This document shows, in pieces, positions 26,740-35,868 of a stretch of DNA of 64,000 nucleotides. Origin of the DNA: Rhodococcoides fascians NBRC 12155 = LMG 3623 (GTDB lineage: Bacteria; Actinomycetota; Actinomycetes; Mycobacteriales; Mycobacteriaceae). How positions within the stretch are numbered: position 1 is the first letter of the stretch; each line of letters starts with the position of its first letter. The stretch spans positions 124,001 to 188,000 of the forward strand of contig NZ_BCWW01000002.1 in assembly GCF_001894785.1 (NCBI RefSeq). Direction: 5' to 3'. The translations under genes were made by a program, and so were the position numbers. The notes beneath the pieces were generated by a model, which was given only the letters and a program-made list of their open reading frames with translations, did no database searches and was not told the origin of the DNA.

Positions 26740-28575
26740 TCAGAATGCTGCTTCGTCCAGTTCCATGATGTCGTTGTCGATGTTGGTGAGGATGGCGCGC
26801 GTGGCGGTGAGCTGCGGCAGGATGTTCTTGGCGAAGAACGAGGCCACTGCGATCTTGCCCTCGTAGAACGCCTTGTCCTTGCCCTCTGCGCCGTTGTCCA
26901 GTGCGGCGATGGCGATTTCGGACTGACGCAGCAGCAGCCAGCCGATGAGCAGGTCGCCGAAGCCCATGAGGAAGCGCACCGATGCCAGGCCGACCTTGTA
27001 CAGCTCGGTGGGCTGGTCCTGTGCGCCCATGAGGTGCTGGGTCATCGAGGTGACGATGGCCTGGACGTCCTCGAGGGCGGTGGCGAGCAGTGCGCGCTCG
27101 GCCTTGAGGCGTCCGTTGCCTGCTTCGCTGTCGATGAACGACTTGATCTGTCCGGCAACGTGAGCCAGGGCTACGCCGCGGTCGCGGGCGATCTTGCGGA
27201 AGAAGAAGTCCTGCGCCTGGATGGCGGTGGTGCCCTCGTACAGCGAGTCGATCTTGGCGTCGCGGATGTACTGCTCGACGGGGTAGTCCTGCAGGAAGCC
27301 GGAGCCACCGAAGGTCTGCAGCGATTCGGCGAGCACCTGGTAGGCGATCTCCGAGCCGACGCCCTTGACGATGGGCAGCAGCAGGTCGTTGACGCGGTAG
27401 GCGATGTCTTCGTCGGCGTCCGAGACCTGCTTGGCGGTGATCGGGTCCTGGTGTGCGGCGGTGTAGAGGTACACCGCGCGCAGGCCCTCGGAGTACGCCT
27501 TTTGCATCATGAGGCTGCGGCGCACGTCGGGGTGGTGCGTGATGGTGACGCGCGGTGCGGTCTTGTCGGTCATCTGCGTCAGGTCGGCGCCCTGGACGCG
27601 TTCCTTGGCGTACTCGAGTGCGTTGAGGTAGCCGGTGGAGAGGGTGCCGATTGCCTTGGTGCCGACCATCATTCGAGCGTGCTCGATGACGTCGAACATC
27701 TGCGCGATGCCCTTGTGGACCTCGCCGACGAGCCAGCCCTTGGCGGGGACGCCGTGGCCACCGAAGGTGAGCTCACAGGTGGCGGAGGCCTTGAGGCCCA
27801 TCTTGTGCTCGACGCCGGTGACGAAGGCGCCGTTGCGCTCTCCCAGTTCACCCTTCTCGAAGTCGAAGAGGATGGACGGAACGAAGAACAGGCTCAGGCC
27901 CTTGGTGCCGGGTCCGGCACCTTCGGGGCGGGCGAGCACGAGGTGGAAGATGTTCTCGAAGAGGTCGTCGGAGACGGCCGAGGTGATGAAGCGCTTGACG
28001 CCCTCGATGTGCCAGGAGCCGTCGTCCTGCTTGATCGCCTTGGTGCGTCCTGCGCCGACGTCGGATCCGGCGTCGGGCTCGGTGAGGACCATGGTGGCAC
28101 CCCACTGGCGCTCGACGGCGACCTTGGCCCATTCCTTCTGCTCGTCGGTTCCGTTGTGGTACAGGATGTTTGCGAAGCCGGGGCCTGCGGAGTACATGAA
28201 GGCGGCGGGCTGCGAGCCGAGGAGCATCTCGTTGATGCCCCACAAGAGGTTGCGAGGCGCTGCCATGCCGCCGACCTCTTCGTCGAGGCCGACACGCCAC
28301 CACTCACCGTCGGCGAGGGCCTTGTAGGACTTTTTGAAGGATTCGGGCAGCTTCAGGCTGTGGGTCTCGGGATCGAAGACCGGGGGGTTGCGGTCGGCGT
28401 CCGCGAAGGATTCCGCCAGGGGGCCCTCGGCCAGGCGTACTACCTCGCGCAGCATGTCACGGGCTACTTCACCGTCCATGTCGCCGAAGTTGTCGCCCTC
28501 GAGGGTCTCGTCGAGTCCGAACAGCTCGAAGAGATTGAATTCGAGGTCCCGGAGGTTGCTCTTGTAATGGCCCAT
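26740..28575 (-). CDS. fadE5: Acyl-CoA dehydrogenase FadE5
   Basis: A 611-residue acyl-CoA dehydrogenase, exactly the length of mycobacterial FadE5. Domains run in the usual order: N-terminal helical domain (to about 160), beta domain with [13 protein letters not shown] (FAD/substrate loop), and C-terminal helical domain with [20 protein letters not shown] and [16 protein letters not shown]. The Glu in YEGTTAIQ is the expected catalytic base position. FadE5 acts on a broad range of acyl-CoA chain lengths in the first step of beta-oxidation. Candidate operators of the same type as at fabG4/fadA2 lie just upstream. It is convergent with fadA2 but 11.4 kb away. Confidence 0.95.
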   Translation of the reverse strand: MGHYKSNLRDLEFNLFELFGLDETLEGDNFGDMDGEVARDMLREVVRLAEGPLAESFADADRNPPVFDPETHSLKLPESFKKSYKALADGEWWRVGLDEEVGGMAAPRNLLWGINEMLLGSQPAAFMYSAGPGFANILYHNGTDEQKEWAKVAVERQWGATMVLTEPDAGSDVGAGRTKAIKQDDGSWHIEGVKRFITSAVSDDLFENIFHLVLARPEGAGPGTKGLSLFFVPSILFDFEKGELGERNGAFVTGVEHKMGLKASATCELTFGGHGVPAKGWLVGEVHKGIAQMFDVIEHARMMVGTKAIGTLSTGYLNALEYAKERVQGADLTQMTDKTAPRVTITHHPDVRRSLMMQKAYSEGLRAVYLYTAAHQDPITAKQVSDADEDIAYRVNDLLLPIVKGVGSEIAYQVLAESLQTFGGSGFLQDYPVEQYIRDAKIDSLYEGTTAIQAQDFFFRKIARDRGVALAHVAGQIKSFIDSEAGNGRLKAERALLATALEDVQAIVTSMTQHLMGAQDQPTELYKVGLASVRFLMGFGDLLIGWLLLRQSEIAIAALDNGAEGKDKAFYEGKIAVASFFAKNILPQLTATRAILTNIDNDIMELDEAAF

Positions 28576-28622
28576 TGCTCGTTCGCTCTCCAGTCGGTGG
28601 TGCGGTCTCGTGAGTACCGCCC

Positions 28623-28646
28623 AAGTTAGCTACTCGTCGGTAACTT
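28623..28646. promoter_or_regulatory. Operator candidate upstream of fadE5
   Basis: Perfect arms AAGTTA (28623-28628) and TAACTT (28641-28646) flank a core TACTCGTCGGTAA that differs by two transitions from the palindrome at 13944-13956. It lies 48-71 nt before the fadE5 start, in the promoter region. Confidence 0.55.
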
Positions 28647-28654
28647 AACGGATA

Positions 28655-29278
28655 TTACCCCCGATCGGTTCCGCTGCCAAGGGCGGACCTACTCGCCAGT
28701 AATAGAGCGTCGATCGCTGTGCCGCCGGTCACGTCTCGATACCGGTTCTCGGCCGTGGTGACGGTGAGTCGGTCCCCGATGTCTGTCACCAAATCCTCTG
28801 GCGTGTACAGGATCTCGGGTTCCTGTGGACCGCCGACGCCGTCGGTGATGTTCGACGAGTGATGGCCGAGAATCATGAGGATTCCGTCAGGTTTCAACGC
28901 GGACATCGCAGCCGATACGGCTCGGCGTCGCTCGTCCGGAGGTGAATGGAGGTAGAACATGAGCACCAGGTCATAGTTGGGCTCGGTTGCCAGCTTCGTC
29001 ACATCGGCGTGTATCCAGGTCAGGCGCTCGCGCACCGACCGCGGGGCCGACTCGGCCACTCGACTCGCCCGCGTCAATGCCACCGACGAGAAGTCGACGG
29101 CGTCCACGATCCAGCCGCGCGTCGCGAGCCAGATGGCGTTGCGGCCTTGGCCGGCCGCCAGATCGAGGGCTCGACCGCGCGGGATTGTCGTCGCGACTTC
29201 GACCAACGTGGCGTTCGGAGCCTCGCCGTAGACGAGTTCTCGGCGTTCGTACTTGCGATCCCATTCGGCAGCGTCCAC
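28655..29278 (-). CDS. Class I SAM-dependent methyltransferase (TehB/thiopurine-like)
   Basis: A 207-residue methyltransferase. It starts with WDRKYERRELVYGEAPN, the usual opening of the TehB/TPMT-like group, then has the SAM motif ALDLAAGQGRNAIWLA (about 37-52), an acidic residue after strand 2 (VDAVDFS) and DLVLMFYLHS for motif IV. The substrate is unknown; relatives methylate tellurite, thiols or small molecules. Its 3' end lies 80 nt upstream of fadE5, and its last codons contain an exact copy (28690-28702) of the 13-mer operator candidate. Confidence 0.85.
   Translation of the reverse strand: MDAAEWDRKYERRELVYGEAPNATLVEVATTIPRGRALDLAAGQGRNAIWLATRGWIVDAVDFSSVALTRASRVAESAPRSVRERLTWIHADVTKLATEPNYDLVLMFYLHSPPDERRRAVSAAMSALKPDGILMILGHHSSNITDGVGGPQEPEILYTPEDLVTDIGDRLTVTTAENRYRDVTGGTAIDALLLASRSALGSGTDRG
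28690..28702. promoter_or_regulatory. Exact copy of the 13-mer operator candidate
   Basis: TACTCGCCAGTAA is identical to 13944-13956. It lies in the 3' end of the methyltransferase gene, 115-127 nt upstream of the fadE5 start and 44 nt from the variant site, so the pair may form a double operator. Confidence 0.5.
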
Positions 29279-29300
29279 GCCGGAAGCCTAATGGGAACTG

Positions 29301-30410
29301 CTACAGCGTGGCCCGCAGCAACAGCACGTTGTAGTTCTGGAACACCGTCGCCAAGAAGTAGAGGTCGCGGCCCGTCGAGAACGGGTGGATGTACGGGGCG
29401 TAGATCGAGCTGATCTCGCGAGTGTCGACCAGTACCTCGGGTGGGCTCCACGGTCCGACGGGCGATGAATAACGCCGCAGCACAATGGAATTGGCGTTGT
29501 CGGTGGTCATCATCAGGTACTGGCCCACCGCAGCGTTGTATGCAACCGACAGTTCGCCGACGCCGTCGACGATGGGGGCGGCCGCAGCAGGGTCGCCCTT
29601 CTTCCAATCCTTACCCGTCCAATATTCGTATTCGCCGAGCCTCGTGATGTCCGCATCTCTGACGCGAGCGACGTGGCCGAGTGTGGAGCGACCCGGCGGT
29701 GTGCCGTACTGGTAGATGTATCCGTTGTCCTTCAGGTAGGCGCTTTGCTGGAAGTTTCGATCTCCGCCAGCGCTCGGCCTGTGGGTCTCGGGTAGTGCGG
29801 CCCAGTTCTCTCCGTTGTCGGTCGAGGCGGCGAGGCCGGAGAAGTTGGTGTCCCAGGTACCTGCGGGTCCCCAGTTCTTGACCGACATGAGGTTGAGGTA
29901 CTGGGTGTCGCCCACGGCGACTCCGGCGGTGGGGATTCGGCTGATTTCGACGAAGGGGATCTTGGGGCTGGGGACGACTTCTTTGGTCTGTCCGACGGCG
30001 TCCTTGACGACACTGTCGAAGTTCATGCCATCGGCGAGGTTTCGGTCGCTGCTGCGGACGATGGCGTTGCTGCGCCAGGACCAGAGGCTGCCTTGCAGGA
30101 GGTTGGGGACGCCGACGCCTGCGGTGTCGCCGAAGGCGGTCAGGACCTCGCCTCGGCCGTTGTCCCACATGATGCCGAGGTCGGTGCCGATCATGTTGAC
30201 GTTCTGGGTCATGTTCGGGCTCGACATTCCGGTCACCTGGGCGACGGCCTGTGCGCGGCCGTGCAGTTGCGGCAATCCGAATGTTCCGTTCAGACCGGCG
30301 ATGGGGTTGATTGCGTTGGGGTCGGCGAGGGCCGTTTGGCCTGTGACCAGCATCGATGCCGTCACCGTCAGTGCTGCGACTGTCAAGAGTCTGGATCCCA
30401 CGCGTGTCAA
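29301..30410 (-). CDS. Secreted DUF4185 protein, candidate endo-D-arabinanase (GH183-type)
   Basis: A 369-residue secreted protein with a signal peptide ending near TGQTALADPNA. The rest is a five-bladed propeller-type domain with DLGIMWDNGRGEVLTAFGDT and repeated strands such as LYFLATVFQNYNVLLLRATL at the end. DUF4185 proteins of mycobacteria were recently shown to cut the D-arabinan of arabinogalactan, which defined family GH183. This gives a plausible function in wall remodelling. The start shown is TTG; a GTG three codons later (30401) is also possible. It is monocistronic and divergent from marR. Confidence 0.7.
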   Translation of the reverse strand: MTRVGSRLLTVAALTVTASMLVTGQTALADPNAINPIAGLNGTFGLPQLHGRAQAVAQVTGMSSPNMTQNVNMIGTDLGIMWDNGRGEVLTAFGDTAGVGVPNLLQGSLWSWRSNAIVRSSDRNLADGMNFDSVVKDAVGQTKEVVPSPKIPFVEISRIPTAGVAVGDTQYLNLMSVKNWGPAGTWDTNFSGLAASTDNGENWAALPETHRPSAGGDRNFQQSAYLKDNGYIYQYGTPPGRSTLGHVARVRDADITRLGEYEYWTGKDWKKGDPAAAAPIVDGVGELSVAYNAAVGQYLMMTTDNANSIVLRRYSSPVGPWSPPEVLVDTREISSIYAPYIHPFSTGRDLYFLATVFQNYNVLLLRATL

Positions 30411-30544
30411 AACTGCCCCGTTTCATGGTGTTTCCCCGATAACACCTCGCAACCATGGCAGCGGTTTGTTATGGGCAAGTTCAATCAACTCGTAGCCTGT
30501 TTCGCGAATCGGGCGAATGCCCCTCGGTGTCGTAATCTGGACAC

Positions 30545-30979
30545 GTGAGTGATCTACCCGATTCCCAGCTGGCGCGGGATCTGTCCGTCAGTGCGATGCG
30601 GCTGAATCGGAGACTGCGTCTGCGGCATTCGAGCGACCGGTTGCCGGTGGCTCAGTTGTCGATTCTGACGACGTTGCTTCGTGAGGGGCCGATGACTACC
30701 GGTGAACTGGCTTCTCGGGAGCGAATCAAGCCGCCGTCGGTGTCGCGGTCGTCGCATCAGTTGGTCGAGGCCGGCCTGATTGTCCGTGAGCCGCACCCGA
30801 CCGACGGCCGGCAGGTGGTGCTGCAGTTGACCGAGGCGGGCGTTGCGACTGCTCGCGACGAGGTGGCGTCTCGCGAAATCGCTCTTGCCGAACAGCTGGA
30901 CGAGTTGTCGGCTCGGCAGCGGGAAACGTTGGCCGCAGCGTCGGCAATCCTGATCGAATTGGTCGATCGAGTCGACTGA
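30545..30979 (+). CDS. MarR-family transcriptional regulator
   Basis: A 144-residue MarR protein with winged helix about 35-100: LPVAQLSILTTLLREGPMTT, GELASRERIKPPSVSRSSHQ and the wing PHPTDGRQVVLQLT, which contains the conserved DxR (TDGRQ). It starts with GTG, and no strong Shine-Dalgarno is seen. It is divergent from the DUF4185 gene (134-nt gap), which may be its target. Ligand unknown. Confidence 0.9.
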   Translation: MSDLPDSQLARDLSVSAMRLNRRLRLRHSSDRLPVAQLSILTTLLREGPMTTGELASRERIKPPSVSRSSHQLVEAGLIVREPHPTDGRQVVLQLTEAGVATARDEVASREIALAEQLDELSARQRETLAAASAILIELVDRVD

Positions 30980-30984
30980 GACCG

Positions 30985-31146
30985 TCAGTTCTCGTGTTGA
31001 ACTTCGCGATCGAGACCGTCGATATTCCACTCGATGGTGGATCCGAGTTCCTCGGAATCTCCTCGGTGCGCGACGCGGCCGAGGACGGTGGCGACTATTG
31101 CAGCGCACACCATCCAGACGACTACGCCTATCAGCAACCCGGTCAT
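30985..31146 (-). CDS. Small single-pass membrane protein
   Basis: A 53-residue protein: MTGLLIGVVVWMVCAAIVAT forms one helix, followed by a polar tail GRVAHRGDSEELGSTIEW. The ATG at 31146 starts right at the helix; the longer open frame to 31317 has no membrane or coding character. It is convergent with marR, with stops 5 nt apart. I do not recognise it. The 174 nt upstream to the next gene hold only AT-richer sequence, probably its promoter. Confidence 0.55.
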   Translation of the reverse strand: MTGLLIGVVVWMVCAAIVATVLGRVAHRGDSEELGSTIEWNIDGLDREVQHEN

Positions 31147-31320
31147 GGACACTTTGTAGCACTGATGTCTGAGAAATCGCCGTGAAACGGTGGTTATGAA
31201 GTGTTGCTGTTCGATATACATCGCGTGCGGTCCGGCAAATGCGACAAAGTGAAGCTTCTTGTTCCCCAACAGATGTGGAGACCCGACGGATTGTTTTCGT
31301 GTCCTTCTCGAAAACAAAAA

Positions 31321-31977
31321 TCAATGAGTTTTGCGTAATTGTTCGACGACTCGGCGAAAGCGACTGTTCGGTGTGCACATATGCGACACCACATCGAGAT
31401 CGGACTCGAAATCCACATCTCGCAATTGCGACACCATGGTGACCTCGGCTCCCGCAGCGGTCAGTGCCACCCGAGTGTCGTCGCCCGTCGACGGTGCCGA
31501 CATCGGTACGTCCAGCAATGCCCGGGCCTGAGCAGGATTCCGTAGACCCAGGATCCACCAACCGCCGTCCTCGGCGGCACCGAGTAGATCGGTGTCGGCC
31601 AGCAGCGCGGCTGCGTCGCTGAGCAGTCGCCCGGTGACCTGCGGGGTGTCCATTCCGATCTGAAGTACCGCACCCGCGGGTGCGGCGTCGGCGTGCGCAT
31701 TCGCCAGCCGTTCGCCCAGTCCGTCGCCGCGCTGCGGGATCACGGTGAACGACGCGAGGGCTCGGGTGAGTTCCTCGGCGCGGGCCGCGTCGTGAAGATG
31801 GCCGGTGAGGGCCACGACGCGGTGGTCGACGTCCGCTGCCGCGACGGCGTCGAGGGTGTCCAGCAGCGCGGCAGCTGCCACTTCGGCGGCGGCCGCGTCG
31901 CCGATCGTGGCGGCGAGGCGAGTCTTGGCAAGTCCTGGAACGGGTGCTTTGGCCACGACGAGGGCGGTGACGGTCAC
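31321..31977 (-). CDS. DUF2064/GT-A-fold nucleotide-diphospho-sugar transferase-like protein (Rv0540-like)
   Basis: A 218-residue Rossmann-like GT-A protein opening with TALVVAKAPVPGLAKTRLA and carrying LQIGMDTPQVTG at the DxD position, GAAEDGGWWILGLR and STGDDT. This is the TIGR04282/DUF2064 family, which includes arsenosugar glycosyltransferase-like proteins. It starts with GTG overlapping the preceding stop (GTGA), so it is the last gene of the four-gene operon. In M. tuberculosis Rv0539-Rv0540 have the same pairing. Function unknown, probably sugar or nucleotide-sugar transfer. Confidence 0.85.
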   Translation of the reverse strand: MTVTALVVAKAPVPGLAKTRLAATIGDAAAAEVAAAALLDTLDAVAAADVDHRVVALTGHLHDAARAEELTRALASFTVIPQRGDGLGERLANAHADAAPAGAVLQIGMDTPQVTGRLLSDAAALLADTDLLGAAEDGGWWILGLRNPAQARALLDVPMSAPSTGDDTRVALTAAGAEVTMVSQLRDVDFESDLDVVSHMCTPNSRFRRVVEQLRKTH

Positions 31978-32627
31978 GAGAGCACCTTCCAGAAGTCGCG
32001 CACGGCCACGATGGTGCCGCGGACCGAGCCGGAGACCTTGGATGTGCCTGCGGTTCGTGGTCGGTAGTCCACGTCGTGTTCGACGACGGTCCAGCCGGCC
32101 TCGGCCGCGAGCACGAGTAGCTGCAGCGGGTAGCCGGAGCGTCGGTCGGTGACTTCGAGGTCGAGTAGTGCTTGTCGGCGGACCGCTCGGATGGCACCGA
32201 GGTCGTGTACGGGCAACTTGTACTTGGTCCGAAGTCGAAGAGACAGAACGGCATTGCCGATTTTTGCGTGCAGCGGGGAACTTCCCTTGGCGGGCCGGCG
32301 ACGGCCGACGGCCAGGTCTGCGCTGTCCAGTGCAGCAACCAGGGTGGGTAGGTCGCGCGGGTCCATCGAGCCGTCTCCGTCGAGCACGCAGACGATATCG
32401 GTGTCGGCGGCGAGGACGCCCGCGTGCACGGCAGCTCCGTATCCGGGCACGATTTCCGCTACCACTGCCGCGCCGTGGGCGGCTGCCACCGCGGCGGTGG
32501 CGTCGGTCGAATTGTTGTCCACGACGATCGTTCGATATCCCGGCGGGATCGAATCCAGCACGGCTGGAAGCGATTCGGCTTCGTTCATGCAGGGAATGAC
32601 GACGGTGACCGATCCGGGCTCAGACAC
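31974..32627 (-). CDS. Family 2 glycosyltransferase (polyprenyl-phosphate sugar synthase type, Rv0539-like)
   Basis: A 217-residue GT2 domain: VTVVIPCMNEAESLPAVLDS, then VVDNNSTDATAAV, the DxD motif VLDGDGSMDP and an acceptor region ending RPRTAGTSKVSG. There is no C-terminal membrane domain, as in dolichol-phosphate-mannose synthase-like enzymes. The GTG start is chosen because it places the first strand right after a short lead and overlaps the epimerase 3' end by 8 nt. It likely transfers a sugar from a nucleotide donor to a polyprenyl phosphate. Confidence 0.85.
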   Translation of the reverse strand: MSEPGSVTVVIPCMNEAESLPAVLDSIPPGYRTIVVDNNSTDATAAVAAAHGAAVVAEIVPGYGAAVHAGVLAADTDIVCVLDGDGSMDPRDLPTLVAALDSADLAVGRRRPAKGSSPLHAKIGNAVLSLRLRTKYKLPVHDLGAIRAVRRQALLDLEVTDRRSGYPLQLLVLAAEAGWTVVEHDVDYRPRTAGTSKVSGSVRGTIVAVRDFWKVLS

Positions 32628-33678
32628 GGGGTGGGCCCGTTCCCTCGGCGTCGCGCAACGGTGCGTCGGCGAACGCGGTGAGACCGTCCTGCGGCAGGAT
32701 CTGCGCGCGAAATCCCAGAACCTCTTCTGCCCGCTGTGGACTGGCGACGATGTGCCGTACGTCCCCGGCTCGGTACTGGCCGGTGATTTCGGGCGCTGGT
32801 CCACCCCTCGCGTCGGCGAGAACGGACGCCACCTCTCCGATGGTGATCGGATGACCCGAGCACACGTTGAGCGCGGTGAAGCCGTCCAGTTCGGCGGAGA
32901 TGGACGCGATGTTCGCTGCTGCCACGTCGTGCACGTGGACGAAATCGCGGGCCTGCTTGCCGTCCTCGTAGACCGTGGGCGGCTTCCCGAGTTCGAGCGA
33001 GGACCGGAACATTGCCGCCACACCGGAATACGGGGTGTTGCGCGGCATGTGCGGGCCGTACACGTTGTGGTAGCGCAGCGCGACGACGGAACCACCGGTC
33101 GACAGTGCCCACGCGGAGGCGTAGTTCTCCTGCGCCAGCTTGCTCGCTGCGTAGGTGCTGCGCGGTTGCAGCGGTGAATCCTCCTCGACCAGTAGCCAAT
33201 CGAGTGGCTCGCCGGACGCAGGGTCGCGGTTGTCGAACAGCCCGGCGTCCAGATCGGCCCGGGTACGCGGTCGCGGCACGACGGTCTCGCCGGAGGAATT
33301 GAGGTAGCGCCCTTCGCCGTAGACCACCATCGACGATGCCAGTACCAGGCGGGAACACCCTGCCTCGTACATCGCCGCGAGCAGGACTGCAGTTCCGAAG
33401 TCGTTGTGACTGGCGTATGCCGGTGCGTCCGCGGCGTCGACGCCTGCGCCGACGACAGCAGCCTGATGGCACACGACATCCACACCGCGTAACGCTTCGA
33501 CGAGTGAATCCTTGTCTCGCACATCCAGATCGGTGATGCCCTCGGCTGTCGCGCCGGGTCCGTGAGCGGAACCCAACATGGCGTCGACGGCGACCATCTC
33601 CAGATCGGTGTCGCGCGCTGCGTCGAGAATGTGGCCCCCGATGAATCCGGCTGCGCCGGTGAGCAGTACGCGAGTCAT
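32620..33678 (-). CDS. NAD-dependent epimerase/dehydratase (extended SDR, GalE3-like)
   Basis: A 352-residue extended short-chain dehydrogenase: cofactor loop LLTGAAGFIGGHI at the N-terminus, SSMVVYGEG (catalytic Ser region) and YAASK (catalytic Tyr/Lys), with RDFVHVHDVAAANI further on as in UDP-sugar epimerases. The ATG overlaps the preceding phosphorylase stop by 4 nt. In M. tuberculosis Rv0536 (galE3) holds the same place after Rv0535. It probably makes the nucleotide sugar used by the GT2 enzyme; the exact sugar cannot be read. Confidence 0.88.
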   Translation of the reverse strand: MTRVLLTGAAGFIGGHILDAARDTDLEMVAVDAMLGSAHGPGATAEGITDLDVRDKDSLVEALRGVDVVCHQAAVVGAGVDAADAPAYASHNDFGTAVLLAAMYEAGCSRLVLASSMVVYGEGRYLNSSGETVVPRPRTRADLDAGLFDNRDPASGEPLDWLLVEEDSPLQPRSTYAASKLAQENYASAWALSTGGSVVALRYHNVYGPHMPRNTPYSGVAAMFRSSLELGKPPTVYEDGKQARDFVHVHDVAAANIASISAELDGFTALNVCSGHPITIGEVASVLADARGGPAPEITGQYRAGDVRHIVASPQRAEEVLGFRAQILPQDGLTAFADAPLRDAEGTGPPRV

Positions 33679-34472
33679 GGCAGCTCGACCGGCAGTGTGA
33701 CTCCGGCGTGCACCCGGCAGTGCGGGCACTCGCCGGTCGGCGCGTCGCGCACCGCGGATCGGACGAGCGCCTTGAGCGGTTCGATGTTCTTCTGGAATTC
33801 GGCGAACACGTCCACTGCTTTGACTCCCTGACCGGATTCGATCCCGGCGTCGAGGTCGGTCACCAACGCTATCGGCGCGTAACAGAGTTCGAGCTCGCGG
33901 GCCAGGACGGCCTCGGGGTGACCGGTCATGTTCACCAGTGTCCAACCTTGGCGCGCGAACCATTGGCTTTCGGCGCGAGTGGAGAACCGGGGACCCTCGA
34001 CGACCACCATGACACCGCCGTCGACCGCGGACCCCTGGACGGCCGCGCTGCGTAACTCCGCGCAGTAGGGATCGGCGAATTCGACGTGGATGCCGCCGTT
34101 GTCGAAGTAGGTCTGGGTGCGGCCAGACGTCCGATCGACGAGTTGATCCGGAATCACGACGGTTCCCGGACCGTATTCGGCCACCAACGATCCCACGGCG
34201 CACGGGGCGAACACGCGGCTGACACCGAGCATGCGCAGCGCCCACATGTTGGCCCGATACGGCAGGGTGTGCGGCGAGTATTCGTGAGCGCGGCCGTGTC
34301 GAGGTAGAAAGGCAACTCGTCGTCCTTCCACCTCCCCGACGGTGATCGGTGCGCTCGGTGATCCGTAGGGCGTGTCCAGCTCGATCTCTTCGGCGTCGTC
34401 GGCGAAGAACGAGTAGAAGCCACTGCCGCCGATCACCGCGATCTCGGCCTGTAACCCCGCTTGCGTGTTCAT
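33675..34472 (-). CDS. mtnP: S-methyl-5'-thioadenosine phosphorylase (Rv0535-like)
   Basis: A 265-residue PNP/MTAP-family enzyme: IAVIGGSGFYSFF (phosphate loop), FLPRHGRAHEYSPHTLPYRA, and MTGHPEAVLARELELCYAPI with VTDLDAG near the C-terminus, the MTAP pattern rather than bacterial PNP. It ends with a CPHC pair. GGAGG lies upstream of the ATG. It phosphorolyses methylthioadenosine to adenine and methylthioribose 1-phosphate (purine salvage). It heads the operon with the epimerase, GT2 and DUF2064 genes and faces the membrane-protein gene divergently with almost no gap. Confidence 0.88.
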   Translation of the reverse strand: MNTQAGLQAEIAVIGGSGFYSFFADDAEEIELDTPYGSPSAPITVGEVEGRRVAFLPRHGRAHEYSPHTLPYRANMWALRMLGVSRVFAPCAVGSLVAEYGPGTVVIPDQLVDRTSGRTQTYFDNGGIHVEFADPYCAELRSAAVQGSAVDGGVMVVVEGPRFSTRAESQWFARQGWTLVNMTGHPEAVLARELELCYAPIALVTDLDAGIESGQGVKAVDVFAEFQKNIEPLKALVRSAVRDAPTGECPHCRVHAGVTLPVELP

Positions 34473-35868
34473 CTACCCATCCTCCATCACCGTCGGTCGA
34501 TATGCTGGTCCGAAACCGTGTTCGTCTTCAAGTCCGCAGGGAGAAAACACTATCCGTTACTGGAGAGAAGCCGTCGCCGGTGCGCTGGCCGTCGTGCTCG
34601 TTGCCGTCGCGTTCGTCGTTCCGTATCTGGGCAACGAGATCGTCACCCCGATCATCAACAGAACACCGCAGCAGGTGCGCGATTTCGCCGACGCCGCACC
34701 GCTGTTCGGTTTTCGTGAGGTTCATGTCGGATGGGGAACGCCGTTCGCCGTCCTCATCGCGGTGGCGACCGTGCTGTGGGGACCGACCGTGGCTCGACGC
34801 CTGTCCTGGACGCGGCTGTTGTTCGTCGTCTGGGGTGCGTCGGCGGCGTGGACGATGGCGCTGGCGATGGTCGACGGTTGGAAGCGTGGGTTCGTCGACC
34901 GATTGGCCTCGACGGACGAGTACCTGCACGAGGTGCCCGGCATCACCGACATCCCCGCGACACTGCGCGGATTCTCCGAGCGCATTCTGGATTACCAGAC
35001 GGATTCGTGGACCACTCACGTCTCGGGCCATCCGCCCGGTGCGCTGCTGACGTTCGTCTGGCTCGACCGTCTCGGTCTGAGCGGCGGGGCCTGGGCGGCA
35101 ACGCTGTGCGTGTTGGTGGGAACCAGTGCCGCAGTTGCCGTGGTTCTCACGCTCGGTGTTCTGGGCGACGAGGACATGGCCAGGCGCGCAGCACCGTTCG
35201 TGGCGATCGCACCGGCAGCGATCTGGATCGCCGTCTCCGCCGACGCGTTCTATGCCGGGGTCGCGGCGTGGGGTATCGCGCTGCTGGCGGTCTCGACGAA
35301 GCGCTGGCTGTGGCCCGCATCCATCGGTGCGGGAGTGCTTCTCGGATTCGGAATCTATTTGAACTACGGCCTGGTGTTGATGGGTCTGCCCGCGGTCGCG
35401 GTGCTGATAGCGGGCCGAAAGGTTCTGCCGTTCCTCGGCGCGGTGATCGGTGCCCTGCTCGTTGCGGGAATCTTCACGGCGTACGGATTCTGGTGGTACG
35501 ACGGGTACGAGCTGGTGCAGGAGCGGTACTACCAGGGCATCGCCAAGGATCGTCCGTTCGAGTACTGGGGCTGGGCGAACTTCGCTGCACTGTTCTGCGC
35601 GCTCGGCGTCGCTGTGCCGGCGGCCTTCCCACGCATCGCCGCGCGGGTGCAGCCGATCAACCTGTTGGTGCTCGGCGGCCTCGCGGCGGTGGTGATGGCC
35701 GATCTGAGTCAGCTGAGCAAAGCGGAGACGGAGCGAATCTGGCTGCCGTTCGCGATGTGGATGTTGATCGCCCCGGCGGTGCTGCCGCGTCGAACACATC
35801 GATTCTGGTTGGCGCTGCAGGTGATCGGGGCCTTGGCCGTCAATCATCTGCTGTTCACGAATTGGTGA
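34465..35868 (+). CDS. Polytopic membrane protein, GT-C-like (Rv0541c-like)
   Basis: A membrane protein of up to 467 residues with about eleven hydrophobic segments and an extracytoplasmic loop DYQTDSWTTHVSGHPPGALL, which recurs in a mycolata family that includes Rv0541c and looks like a GT-C glycosyltransferase without an assigned sugar. The N-terminus is uncertain. The only canonical start before the first helix is GTG 34465, which overlaps the divergent mtnP start, has no Shine-Dalgarno and gives a poor lead peptide. AGGGAG instead precedes an ATC at 34552. The stop overlaps that of the convergent methyltransferase by 14 nt. Confidence 0.75.
   Translation: MFIYPSSITVGRYAGPKPCSSSSPQGENTIRYWREAVAGALAVVLVAVAFVVPYLGNEIVTPIINRTPQQVRDFADAAPLFGFREVHVGWGTPFAVLIAVATVLWGPTVARRLSWTRLLFVVWGASAAWTMALAMVDGWKRGFVDRLASTDEYLHEVPGITDIPATLRGFSERILDYQTDSWTTHVSGHPPGALLTFVWLDRLGLSGGAWAATLCVLVGTSAAVAVVLTLGVLGDEDMARRAAPFVAIAPAAIWIAVSADAFYAGVAAWGIALLAVSTKRWLWPASIGAGVLLGFGIYLNYGLVLMGLPAVAVLIAGRKVLPFLGAVIGALLVAGIFTAYGFWWYDGYELVQERYYQGIAKDRPFEYWGWANFAALFCALGVAVPAAFPRIAARVQPINLLVLGGLAAVVMADLSQLSKAETERIWLPFAMWMLIAPAVLPRRTHRFWLALQVIGALAVNHLLFTNW

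Noticed and set aside
27034-28629. 531-codon open frame antisense to fadE5
   Set aside because: It mirrors the fadE5 frame, as expected when high third-position GC removes stops from the opposite strand. The translation is Gly/Val/Asp-rich without domains, and fadE5 matches a known family end to end.
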